IMG/VR virus record: IMGVR_UViG_3300009079_000062
Coordinates: 1-33,980 of that record
Direction: 5' to 3' (one strand)
DNA: 33,980 nt
Source of the DNA: a virus
Shown: piece by piece, positions 24,601 through 32,613 of the stretch
Layout: each line of letters starts with the position of its first letter
Position numbering within the stretch: position 1 is the first letter of the stretch
Notes under the pieces: generated by a model
What the model was told of the DNA's origin: nothing
Databases searched by the model: none
Seen by the model: the letters and a program-made list of their open reading frames with translations, nothing else
Position numbers and translations under genes: made by a program

Positions 24601-27600
24601 GTTTCACTTATGACCCTGGTCAGAGAGATAACTACTATGATATCGGTAAATTAATACTTAAGAAAAACGAACGAAGTCCTCAAGGAGAATTACTAGTTGT
24701 CTTTGATTACTTTACTCATGGATTTGGAGACTTCTTTACTGTTGATTCGTATTCAGACGTCGCATATAAAGATATACCCGCATATGTTTCTACACGTGTA
24801 GACCCTGAAAGCCCAGCACCTACTGGTATCTTTGATTTAAGATCTACTGTAGATTTCAGACCCAGAGTTGCTGATGCTCCTAGTGGGTCTTCTTCTGATG
24901 GGGTTAAAACAGTAACTGGGACTTCGTTTAATATTAATAGTAGATCTTTTTCTTCTGACGGCAATAGCGGTGCTTCTTCCGTAAACACCGTTAGAGACAA
25001 CAGCAACTTCGACTTCGACTACGAATACTACCTCGCAAGGAAAGACTCTTTATACTTAACAACTCAAGGAGAGTTTGTTTTAATACAGGGTAATGATAGC
25101 GAAGATCCGAAATACCCAGATACTATCGATAATGCAATGAGATTGGCTGACTTGTCTATGCCTCCATATGTAATTGATGTTCGTGATGTTGCTGTTGAAA
25201 AATTTGCTAATAAACGTTTCACTATGAGAGACCTCAGTACTCTAGAAAAGAGGGTTAATAATATTGAGTATTACACCTCTCTAAGTTTGCTAGAGGTGTC
25301 TGCAGATACATTACAAATTAAAGACGAAAATGGATTAGACAGATTTAAGTCTGGTTTCTTGGTTGATAACTTTGGTGGTCACAAAACTGGTGATGTACTT
25401 CACCCTGACTATCGTTGTGCTATCGACATGTATAAGCGTATTCTTCGCCCAAAATATGCGATGAAGAATATAGCATTAGTAGAAAAATACGAGTTTGGTG
25501 AAGATAAACTAGCCCATGGTTATACCGTAACTGAAGGTGGTTTGGCGATGCTCCCATATGAGCATGTTAAAACTATTGAGCAAAACTACGCTTCTACTAT
25601 TGAAAACCTTAACCCAGTTCTAAACTTTGCATGGACGGGTCAAATGACTTTGTCTCCATCTTCGGATGAGTGGTTTGAGATCGAAAGACTACCTGATGTA
25701 ACTGTCAACAAAGAAGGAAACTTTGATACTCTAATTGCTCAAAATGCTGATGCGCTTGGAACTGTGTGGGACGCTGCGACTACTAACTGGACTGGTATTA
25801 CGACTACAGATTTAGTTGGTCCTAGAATCAGAGAAAATACTGGTAACTTCCGAGCCGATTTCGTAAGGGGCTTCGGTCGTCGTGTTTTACAGCAGCAACA
25901 AGAAACAGAAGTTGGTGTACTAACCAGAAATGGTATTGAGACAAATATTGTCGAGCAAATAGACGTAACTTCTAATGGTGACAAAGTTGTCGGTTCCGCT
26001 CTTATCCCATTCATGAGACAAAAGAATATTAAGTTCGAAGCCAGAGGGTTGAGACCTCATACCCAAGTTTATCCTTTCTTCGATAACGTTGAAGTTTCGA
26101 AATACTGTACAACTAGTTCTGGGGGGATAACCCCTGTAGCTGGTAAACCTGCTACAGTCCCTCAGGTAACTAATGCTGCTTGGAACTCAGTGAAACGGAT
26201 ACTTATATCTTTTGATAAGAATAGTAATGATATTACTAAATTCTCAGTGCTTGCTGGTAATCAAACAAGACGTCTTGGTGATGGGGATCCTATTGTAGAT
26301 ACAGTTTTGGAAGGAGAAGAAACTCATGCGGGTCTTCAATATCGAAGATTAGAAGCGAATACAAGCGCAAGAAATACTAAAGATAGGGATGTAATTGAAT
26401 TTATATTTGACGATAATGCGTTGATAGAACCTAGTGATAATGGAGACCTTTACTTTACTTTTTACGTTAGAAATATTGCTGATGATCCGACAACTAAGAA
26501 AACGTATCCAGATCCATATCCGAAGAGACCTACATTAGCTGGTAAAACCTTTTATAAAAAGAAACCAATGCGTGCTATGCAGATCTCTGAAGTTCAATTC
26601 TTTAATGAGAATTTTTCTCTAAGCCCTGATTTAAATTCTGGGGTTGGACCTGGAGGTGGCGGTAATCATACTAACGCAGAAAGCTGGAACTTGTATAACT
26701 CTCTTATTTCTAATATAGAATATGCTGAGATTATCGAGCATTCCTTTATTAGAACTCCAGAAGCTATTGTTGATGGCGGTGCTATGCTTGATGGTTACTT
26801 GATTGACGGTATTAACTATCGTTCAGATCAAAACCTTTATTCGGAAGGAAGAGTTGATGCGAATGCCAGAATTGCACGTTGGACAGTTAGATTGCGTGGC
26901 GGTGCAAGACAAATAGAAAACCCAGATAGTATCGAAAGGTTTGTACGGACAGAGGATGTAGACACAAAAGCACTTGTTACTGATGCTTCTGGTTTTGTTT
27001 CAGGTACGTTTACTATCCCTGATTCTAAAATAAGTGGTAATCCAGCGTTCCGGACTGGCTCTAGATTATTTAGACTTACATCGAGCTCATCGAATGCTAA
27101 GGAAACGGTAGATACTTTCGCCCAAGAAAAATACACCGCAACTGGCACTTTGAATAGTATGCAAGAAACATTCACCGCTACTCGTAACGGTCGAGTTGAA
27201 ACTAGGTCGGTTCAAGAAAACGTAGAAGTCAGTAGATCAAGAGATTTAGGTCTTGTACAAGTTGGTTGGTATGACCCACTGGCTCAATCTATTATGCCAT
27301 CTGTTCCAGGCGGTGAGTTCATCACTAAAGTAGACGTATTCTTTGCTGGTAAAGACGATCATGCCCCTGTAACTCTACAATTAAGGGAAATGGAAAATGG
27401 ATTACCGACTCGTAAAGTATTACCTAGTGCTTCGATAACTCTAGACCCTTCTGACGTTAATGTATCTCAAGTAGGTACTGCTGCTACGAGTTTCGAGTTC
27501 CCTAACCCAGTATATGTAAAAGCTAACCAAGAAATTTGTATTGTATTAATGACAGATTCTATCGGTTATACTACATGGATATCCAAGTTAGGCGATACTG

Positions 27601-29138
27601 ATATAGATGGTGTCCGAAATATTGATGAGCAGCCATATCTTGGTGTTTTGTTTAAATCTCAAAACAACTCTACTTGGACAGCATATGATTATGAAGATCT
27701 AAAGTTCACGGTTTATCGTGCTGAATTTGATACTTCTCAAGAAGGTGTTATTACCTTAGAAAATGAAGATGTCCCCCTAAAACAATTAAGAAATAATCCA
27801 TTAATTTGCTCTTCTGGTTCTTCAATTATTAAGGTACTACACCCTAATCATCATATGTATTATAATACAGGGAATTATACTAATAAAGTGAGAATCGAAG
27901 GAGCATCTAGCGGAATAACGGCAAATCTTAAATCTGATATCACAAGTTCAGCTACAACAATGATAATAAAAGATTTACACTCTAGTATGCCAACAAGCGG
28001 AGACCATTACTTCAAATTAGTAAGTAATAATAAAGATGAAATTGAAAACGAGATTATATATGGCACTATCGCTGCAACTGGTACATCTGGCGAATATTCT
28101 ATAACTGTTTCTAGCGCAACCCAAGATAGAGGGATCAATAGTCCTATTTCTTTCCATTCTGGCGAAGACGGAAGTTTCCAAACAACCACGGTAGAACTTT
28201 ATGAATCTAATGGTATTTCTCTAGTCAACGTCAATAGGGTTCATGAAATCCATGGATATGGTTTGGATCACTATACTATAGATATTTCTTCTGATTCTCT
28301 AGACTCTGCAAATAGTCCATCAGTAACAGCGGTTCAAGATTCAGCAATTGGCAGTAGTTATGTAACTGCTACAGAAAATGCCTTGGTTGATGCTTATCAG
28401 TTAATGCTCCCTGTTGTAACTTATCCAGAAACTAACATTGATACCAGAATAAAATTCGCTACTGGTACTTCAGTATCTGGTAACCAGATACCATTTGTTG
28501 CTGGTCAGTATTCGAAGACTGAACTTATTGAAAGAACAGAGTTCAAAGAACCAAAAATCATAGCTTCTTCGGTTAATGAGTCTGGAGAGATATTGGGCGG
28601 TAATAAATCTGCAGAAGTGGAATTGACGTTATCTACAAAAACATCAACTTTGTCCCCTATAGTGGATTTAGAGCGTAAATCTATAACAGCATATGCTAAT
28701 AGAATAGATTATATCTCTGAAGAATCGGACGTAGATTCTTCAACAACGTTTATACCAGCTACAGCCCCTGAAGGAGATAGTTCAGAATCTGTCTACATCA
28801 CTAAACGTGTCCAGCTTAAAAACCCTGCTACATCTATTAAGGTTATTTTAGATGCAGTCGTAAATGCTGGTTCGGATCTTGAAGTGATGTATAAGGTCTT
28901 AAGGTCTGATGATTCTTCTGATTTTGACGAACTGGGGTGGAATTACTTCAATACGCATGGCGAGACTGATATTGAAATGTCTAAATCTGTTAACAGAACT
29001 TCGTTCAAAGAGCATGAATATACTCAAGATAACATACCAGAGTTTATATCTTTCTCTATTAAGATTAAGATGAAAGGGATTAATTCTTCTCAACCACCTT
29101 TGGTAAAAGACTTAAGAGCAATAGCACTGGCGTTGTAA
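21687..29138 (+). CDS. Giant DUF4815 virion protein, 2483 aa
   Basis: The N-terminus shows the DUF4815 signature: YYDDFNPEDDKNFHRILFRP, VQARELTQLQTLLQNQIARH and FFKEGSPVTG. Later parts include barrel-like regions (GLGTKFSEELRVGDAIRLP), YDPGQRDNYYDIGKLILKK, and ANKRFTMRDLSTLEKRVNNI. A long C-terminal half has VGWYDPLAQSIMPSVPGGEF with ITKVDVFFAGKD, and YLGVLFKSQNNSTWTAYDYE. These blocks recur in large structural proteins of marine T4-like phages, which lie where gp9/gp10 lie in T4. It is probably a baseplate-peripheral or fibre-attachment protein. A GGAGA ribosome site precedes the ATG. No frame break was seen in 7.4 kb. Confidence 0.8.
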   Translation: MSITNNYNTEPYYDDFNPEDDKNFHRILFRPGVSVQARELTQLQTLLQNQIARHGEHFFKEGSPVTGAEFGFTNNADAVKLNGTNGTLSVDSYSEQLLDVVVVGSKSGVEARIVHVEDATAVDPLTIYVNYLTSGYDGSTSIFKDDESLLWKRTEEDIAASITEISGISEGRPLAVTAPTNATAKGATASIESGIIFVKGCYVHIPRQRVVLSKYSPNPTARLGIDVIESTITADEDQSLLDTALNAPNYSARGADRYLIELKLVGREITDNTTQNFVELQRIVEGKQQAKAKISDYDVFADEQARRTYEQFGDYTIKPYELELKEQLNTGTNQGVYSAGTTTDDGNLASEDSMTLQISSGKSYVKGYELETTTPSYLDVPKPRTFLSETDATSVIQVGNYVRLTNTHGMPETVGDANIEEYELIELKDTGIGNSVYNPGGVGETIGLARARDFTTQSSVDVDSDGTFDQSDASGLGTHACYLFDIKMLTHIDLVGSNAAESINAANNRFAVELGSLITGEISGATGYYYGTTSNGISLTSVAGTFLNNERLTSSNSFRAGGFIHESVDDTNQFTVASVKTFAFEEVKALRQDDTLQEFKGDVVLDNVFTLTGTVQFTDNNAGTANRGLLGLGTKFSEELRVGDAIRLPTGTSLGGGTASETRFVTAVFSGESGNTRVDLNAAPTTVISGAFTARRLRGGLKDQEKNLMLRMLDKPYIKTLKTEVNDFESQNQVTVSRQFQGTTVSGVLTLSAIGNETFKAKSNQNYSVTIMSHGATPQIWSSGAHVDIERLTFSGEGTGSLTITGFTNDDTNDPFEDGSIIRVNTTLQKQSQNEKTKSLQRASLLRVENKSEETQGYIPYGTSAHHKDISLGVADIFKVLAVYDSGTVGQLASSPSLSLTNPQGAFITTETIVGSQSGAIAILLQIDGNNLSYTPLNSLPFISEEEIVGQTSSASGSVGTLTAGDNDILNSFTYDPGQRDNYYDIGKLILKKNERSPQGELLVVFDYFTHGFGDFFTVDSYSDVAYKDIPAYVSTRVDPESPAPTGIFDLRSTVDFRPRVADAPSGSSSDGVKTVTGTSFNINSRSFSSDGNSGASSVNTVRDNSNFDFDYEYYLARKDSLYLTTQGEFVLIQGNDSEDPKYPDTIDNAMRLADLSMPPYVIDVRDVAVEKFANKRFTMRDLSTLEKRVNNIEYYTSLSLLEVSADTLQIKDENGLDRFKSGFLVDNFGGHKTGDVLHPDYRCAIDMYKRILRPKYAMKNIALVEKYEFGEDKLAHGYTVTEGGLAMLPYEHVKTIEQNYASTIENLNPVLNFAWTGQMTLSPSSDEWFEIERLPDVTVNKEGNFDTLIAQNADALGTVWDAATTNWTGITTTDLVGPRIRENTGNFRADFVRGFGRRVLQQQQETEVGVLTRNGIETNIVEQIDVTSNGDKVVGSALIPFMRQKNIKFEARGLRPHTQVYPFFDNVEVSKYCTTSSGGITPVAGKPATVPQVTNAAWNSVKRILISFDKNSNDITKFSVLAGNQTRRLGDGDPIVDTVLEGEETHAGLQYRRLEANTSARNTKDRDVIEFIFDDNALIEPSDNGDLYFTFYVRNIADDPTTKKTYPDPYPKRPTLAGKTFYKKKPMRAMQISEVQFFNENFSLSPDLNSGVGPGGGGNHTNAESWNLYNSLISNIEYAEIIEHSFIRTPEAIVDGGAMLDGYLIDGINYRSDQNLYSEGRVDANARIARWTVRLRGGARQIENPDSIERFVRTEDVDTKALVTDASGFVSGTFTIPDSKISGNPAFRTGSRLFRLTSSSSNAKETVDTFAQEKYTATGTLNSMQETFTATRNGRVETRSVQENVEVSRSRDLGLVQVGWYDPLAQSIMPSVPGGEFITKVDVFFAGKDDHAPVTLQLREMENGLPTRKVLPSASITLDPSDVNVSQVGTAATSFEFPNPVYVKANQEICIVLMTDSIGYTTWISKLGDTDIDGVRNIDEQPYLGVLFKSQNNSTWTAYDYEDLKFTVYRAEFDTSQEGVITLENEDVPLKQLRNNPLICSSGSSIIKVLHPNHHMYYNTGNYTNKVRIEGASSGITANLKSDITSSATTMIIKDLHSSMPTSGDHYFKLVSNNKDEIENEIIYGTIAATGTSGEYSITVSSATQDRGINSPISFHSGEDGSFQTTTVELYESNGISLVNVNRVHEIHGYGLDHYTIDISSDSLDSANSPSVTAVQDSAIGSSYVTATENALVDAYQLMLPVVTYPETNIDTRIKFATGTSVSGNQIPFVAGQYSKTELIERTEFKEPKIIASSVNESGEILGGNKSAEVELTLSTKTSTLSPIVDLERKSITAYANRIDYISEESDVDSSTTFIPATAPEGDSSESVYITKRVQLKNPATSIKVILDAVVNAGSDLEVMYKVLRSDDSSDFDELGWNYFNTHGETDIEMSKSVNRTSFKEHEYTQDNIPEFISFSIKIKMKGINSSQPPLVKDLRAIALAL

Positions 29139-29139
29139 A

Positions 29140-29376
29140 ATGGTAGATTTAGATAATGTTACAAAAGTTGAGGATAATCCGGATCTCGTGAGGGATCCGT
29201 ATTCTCATGCTATAGTTAATACGAATAAATCGGCATACAAAAATGCGATTGCTGCAGCCAAAGCAGCAAAAGCTAAGAATATGAAATTAGAGCATGCTGA
29301 AAAAGATATAAATAATCTTAAACAGGAAATGTCCGAAATCAAAGGACTATTGCAAGAATTACTAAACAGGGTATAA
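29140..29376 (+). CDS. Small coiled-coil protein, 78 aa
   Basis: The ATG comes one base after the stop of the DUF4815 gene. The first 35 residues hold a conserved segment (DNPDLVRDPYSHAIVNTNKS). They are followed by an Ala/Lys-rich helix (AIAAAKAAKAKN) and a heptad-like C-terminal coiled coil (INNLKQEMSEIKGLLQELL). This pattern recurs in marine myoviruses between the giant DUF4815 gene and fibre genes. A fibre hinge, chaperone or trimerisation partner is plausible but unproven. Confidence 0.7.
   Translation: MVDLDNVTKVEDNPDLVRDPYSHAIVNTNKSAYKNAIAAAKAAKAKNMKLEHAEKDINNLKQEMSEIKGLLQELLNRV
29307..29314 (+). promoter_or_regulatory. Candidate internal late promoter for the tail fibre gene
   Basis: An exact TATAAATA lies inside the 78-aa gene, 66 nt before the tail-fibre ATG at 29381. 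It could boost fibre expression. Its position within coding sequence lowers confidence. Confidence 0.4.
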
Positions 29377-29380
29377 TTTA

Positions 29381-31984
29381 ATGGCGAATCTGAATCTAAG
29401 AGTCAACAATGACGCACTTACCTTTGTGGAGGTTGACGCTAACTTCACTAACTTGAACAACGAATCTTTTTATGGCGGAATTGCTTTTTCTAGCGGTACA
29501 ATAACCTTTACCCCTATTGGTAACGACGGTATAACAGACGCATACCCTCAAGTAGAACTTGACCTATCGACTGCATTCCCTAAAGTATCTTCATCTATAG
29601 GCGGTCAATACACCCCTCATGATTGGGTTAATGGCGCTGATTTAGATTGGCAAAAGTTTGACAGTAACCTAATAATAGATGATAGGTCGAAGATTGTAAT
29701 AAAAAGTAACTATTTTGATCCTACATTAGATGGCGGTAGCCAACGTGTTTTCTTAGGGGAAACTGGAGATCCTTCTGGTGAGAAAGGACTTACATACAAT
29801 ATTAGTAATGATACTGGTTCAGCTGGACAATCAGATATAAGGTATGTCGATGGCGTTGATGAAAACTCAGCAACTCAATATATTCGCATACGAGATATAA
29901 CAGAAAATGCAGAGTTTACAAAAGCTGCTAATGATACCATGTGGCGACCCCATCACAATAAATTTTGGACTTTAATTTCCAACTTCAATACACAAGACCT
30001 AATTGGTTCTCAAATTAGCGTTTCATATGATGGTGGAGAAAGGGTGTTGGAGGTTACTGGCTTCCAGTCTGATAATTCAGTAAATGATTATGTTGTAGTA
30101 GACGAAGCCAATGATGATTACAGACCTGATGAATTACGAATTGAGGTTAACTTTGTCAGTCAAACTGGGGATGACCCAGATACCAATGATGAAGGCATCT
30201 ATAAGATAGATTTTAAAGAGTTTGATTTTATATTTCCACTATCATTGATGCCTGCGCCTGCTGACGGCACCGCTGGTAGCGTTCAGAATGATTATGGTCG
30301 GGTAATGGTTCCAAATGGTTACTTTGAAGCTGATCGATCTGATATTTCTTTAAGGTATGCGGACTTTGATGATATTGTAGTCGGTGGCCTTCGATCTCAA
30401 AAAGATATTCGTATAGCTCCTTTTGACGCCTTGGTTAGCGATGGTTTTGCCACGCATTATGACAACTTCAATGACAGAAATGGAGCAGATGTTGTAATTT
30501 CTGCTTCTAACACTACATACAGTCCACTTACTGGTCACGAAGAAAAGTACAATGGTGGTTACTTGCTTTTGAAAGGTGGTGCAACAGCAGATTGGGGTGG
30601 TGATAATAATAAGTCTATAGATTCTACATTAACAGATGCTAAACTATCTGATGCGACTATAGATGAAGTTACAAATTCAGTTATACAATTGACTCCAATG
30701 AGACATAGCGTCAGTACTGGTCAAGGTATTAGTCCAGGAATTAACATTTCTGCAGGTTTAGCCCATATAGATGGCGTAAATGATGTTGAGGGCGGTGACA
30801 TTAATATCTATATTAGTGGTGGTACAGGTGCTGGTACTCCTGGAAACCTTTATATAAGATCCCCAAAAACCCCATTTCAATCTGGCCATGGGCATAGTAC
30901 AGTAACTGCTAGCGGTGATGATATACCATCAACAGGCAGAGATAAAGCTATTCCATTAGGCATAGAATACAACCCTCAGTATGCAGCTTACCAAGTTTCT
31001 TTACCTAACGTAGTAATAGATAAGGCAGCTACAGGATTAGAGCATGAGTCTGCAGACTCTCAAGGTTTAGAATTACTCAATGGGGGTGGGATAACAAAAG
31101 AACCTTCCCATTTTAATCTAGACGGTATATCTGATGACAACCCATTTGAATGTAGTAGTCTATCTGATTCAGAAACTATTAGAAGACAACGTCAAGTTAT
31201 ACTAGGTCAAAGAGGTATAGACCCCGAAATAATAAGACGTTCTACTGTCATAAGGTCTGATGATTACACATGGGCTGGGGGGGTTGGCGCCAATCGTCAC
31301 GTCAGCGATGATGAAACATACTCACCCTATGAGAAGTTGACTACTATAAACACTAGGTTGGCTTTCTTTAAAGGTAGCACAGAAGATTTTAAGGACTATT
31401 ATGATTCAGAAACTGTTGAAGGTTTTAGGAGGGTTAGTGGTGACACATGTATTTTGGGGACATTTTACAAAAGTGACGATAGTTTCAACTCATTTAATAC
31501 CATAGATGAAGATGGTCTAGGGGAGATAGACTATTCTGAAAAATTAGTAGCTGGTTTAGTAATAGATGGAAGAGTCTTGAGGTTAGTTGCCCCTCATGGT
31601 ACAGATACCGATATAGACTCTGGCGTTGTAACTGAAGGTAACTTAAATGTTAATGGACAAATTAATGCTACTGGAGATATTACCGCATTCTCTGATGAGA
31701 GTATTAAAGAAAACGTTGAAGTAATCGAAGACGCAGTAGATAAAGTACAGCAACTTAATGGTTACACGTTTGATCGTACTGATATTGAAACTTCGAGACA
31801 AACTGGTGTTATCGCACAGGAAGTTCTTAAAGTATTACCAGAAGCTGTTGGCGAAAAAGGCGGCTTACATACTGTTGCTTATGGTAACATGGTTGGTCTA
31901 TTAATCGAAGCAATTAAAGAGCAGCAAGGTCAAATTGATTCTCTAAAAGAAGAATTACAATCAATTAAAAGTATAAATAAGTAA
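29381..31984 (+). CDS. Tail fibre with C-terminal S74 intramolecular chaperone
   Basis: The N-terminus has the marine-phage fibre signature NNDALTFVEVDANFTNLN. The long middle is beta-rich with many Asp/Asn/Gly turns and no named domain that I recognise. Residues about 766-867 form the chaperone of endosialidase (peptidase S74) domain: FSDESIKENVEVI, NGYTFDRTD, TGVIAQEVLKVLPEAV, and a terminal coiled coil QQGQIDSLKEELQSI. Ser771-Asp772 in SDESIK is the expected self-cleavage site, with Lys776 as the likely partner. Such fibres trimerise with the chaperone, which is then cut off. Probably a receptor-binding or baseplate-attached fibre. Confidence 0.88.
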   Translation: MANLNLRVNNDALTFVEVDANFTNLNNESFYGGIAFSSGTITFTPIGNDGITDAYPQVELDLSTAFPKVSSSIGGQYTPHDWVNGADLDWQKFDSNLIIDDRSKIVIKSNYFDPTLDGGSQRVFLGETGDPSGEKGLTYNISNDTGSAGQSDIRYVDGVDENSATQYIRIRDITENAEFTKAANDTMWRPHHNKFWTLISNFNTQDLIGSQISVSYDGGERVLEVTGFQSDNSVNDYVVVDEANDDYRPDELRIEVNFVSQTGDDPDTNDEGIYKIDFKEFDFIFPLSLMPAPADGTAGSVQNDYGRVMVPNGYFEADRSDISLRYADFDDIVVGGLRSQKDIRIAPFDALVSDGFATHYDNFNDRNGADVVISASNTTYSPLTGHEEKYNGGYLLLKGGATADWGGDNNKSIDSTLTDAKLSDATIDEVTNSVIQLTPMRHSVSTGQGISPGINISAGLAHIDGVNDVEGGDINIYISGGTGAGTPGNLYIRSPKTPFQSGHGHSTVTASGDDIPSTGRDKAIPLGIEYNPQYAAYQVSLPNVVIDKAATGLEHESADSQGLELLNGGGITKEPSHFNLDGISDDNPFECSSLSDSETIRRQRQVILGQRGIDPEIIRRSTVIRSDDYTWAGGVGANRHVSDDETYSPYEKLTTINTRLAFFKGSTEDFKDYYDSETVEGFRRVSGDTCILGTFYKSDDSFNSFNTIDEDGLGEIDYSEKLVAGLVIDGRVLRLVAPHGTDTDIDSGVVTEGNLNVNGQINATGDITAFSDESIKENVEVIEDAVDKVQQLNGYTFDRTDIETSRQTGVIAQEVLKVLPEAVGEKGGLHTVAYGNMVGLLIEAIKEQQGQIDSLKEELQSIKSINK
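31972..31979 (+). promoter_or_regulatory. T4-type late promoter for the downstream fibre genes
   Basis: An exact TATAAATA overlaps the last codons of the S74 fibre gene, 29 nt before the ATG at 32009. The leader contains an AAGGA ribosome site. The spacing is typical of a working late promoter. Confidence 0.65.
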
Positions 31985-32008
31985 AAGAGTTAAACAAAAA
32001 GGATAGTA

Positions 32009-32353
32009 ATGGCTGCATATGCTAATCTAGTTATCGATCAAGGTAGTACATTTACTACTGCTTTGACTGTCGAAGACGCTGACGGTAACGTTCAAGACTT
32101 ATCGGGATTCACTGCATATGCATCTATCCGTAAAACATATAGATCTGTAACTGCAACAGCGTTTGATCAGGTTACCATAGGAAATGGTCCAGCTGGAGAG
32201 GTTACTATGCGAATAGATGGCGCAACTTCTCAGGCTATGAAACCTGGAAGATATGTTTATGACGTTATTGTTATGTCGGGCGGTAATGTCCCTACGAGAG
32301 TTCTTGAGGGACAACTAGAAATAACTCCTTCAGTTACAAGGGATTACACCTAA
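32009..32353 (+). CDS. Ig/BppU-like fibre-associated protein, 114 aa
   Basis: A single beta-sandwich-like domain: NLVIDQGSTFTTALTVEDAD, LSGFTAYASIRKTYRS, GEVTMRIDGATSQAMKPGRY, then VYDVIVMSGG and TRVLEGQLEITPSVT. The pattern matches small proteins beside marine phage fibre genes that resemble the N-terminal domain of baseplate upper proteins (BppU). AAGGA precedes the ATG, and the stop overlaps the next start (TAATG). It may be an adaptor between baseplate and fibre. Confidence 0.7.
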   Translation: MAAYANLVIDQGSTFTTALTVEDADGNVQDLSGFTAYASIRKTYRSVTATAFDQVTIGNGPAGEVTMRIDGATSQAMKPGRYVYDVIVMSGGNVPTRVLEGQLEITPSVTRDYT

Positions 32354-32613
32354 TGTCATTGGTAGGTAAAATAGGTCAGCAAACAAATAATCTAAGTGCT
32401 TCTATAGGCAGGTCAAATACTATACAAGCTAGATCTGTTGCTGTAGCAGGTGGTGCTGGAACTCCAGTAATTGCTCTAACCGAGCTCACCGACGTAGATA
32501 CAGCTGCACTAGCTGATGGATCTGTGTTAATCTATAACGCAGCAACAGAAAAGTTTGAAACAAAATCAGAAGTAGAAAACGAAAATTTGCGCATCTCCGG
32601 AGGGTCTTTCTAG
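32353..32613 (+). CDS. Small fibre-associated protein, 86 aa
   Basis: It begins SLVGKIGQQTNNL, has an Ala/Gly-rich middle, and ends with the fibre-like motif ALTELTDVDTAALADGSVLI followed by YNAATEKFETKSEVENENL. The motif with ELTDVD and ADGSVL is common in tail fibre and fibre-linked proteins of marine phages. Its start overlaps the previous gene, and its end carries the GGAGGG ribosome site of the following fibre gene. A structural link in the fibre is likely; the exact role is unknown. Confidence 0.65.
   Translation: MSLVGKIGQQTNNLSASIGRSNTIQARSVAVAGGAGTPVIALTELTDVDTAALADGSVLIYNAATEKFETKSEVENENLRISGGSF

Noticed and set aside
11663-29138. The two giant genes might be assembly chimeras or fused neighbours.
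   Set aside because: Both frames stay open for over 7 kb with phage-like composition and consistent domain families; no stop, shift or foreign block was found. Read support cannot be checked here.
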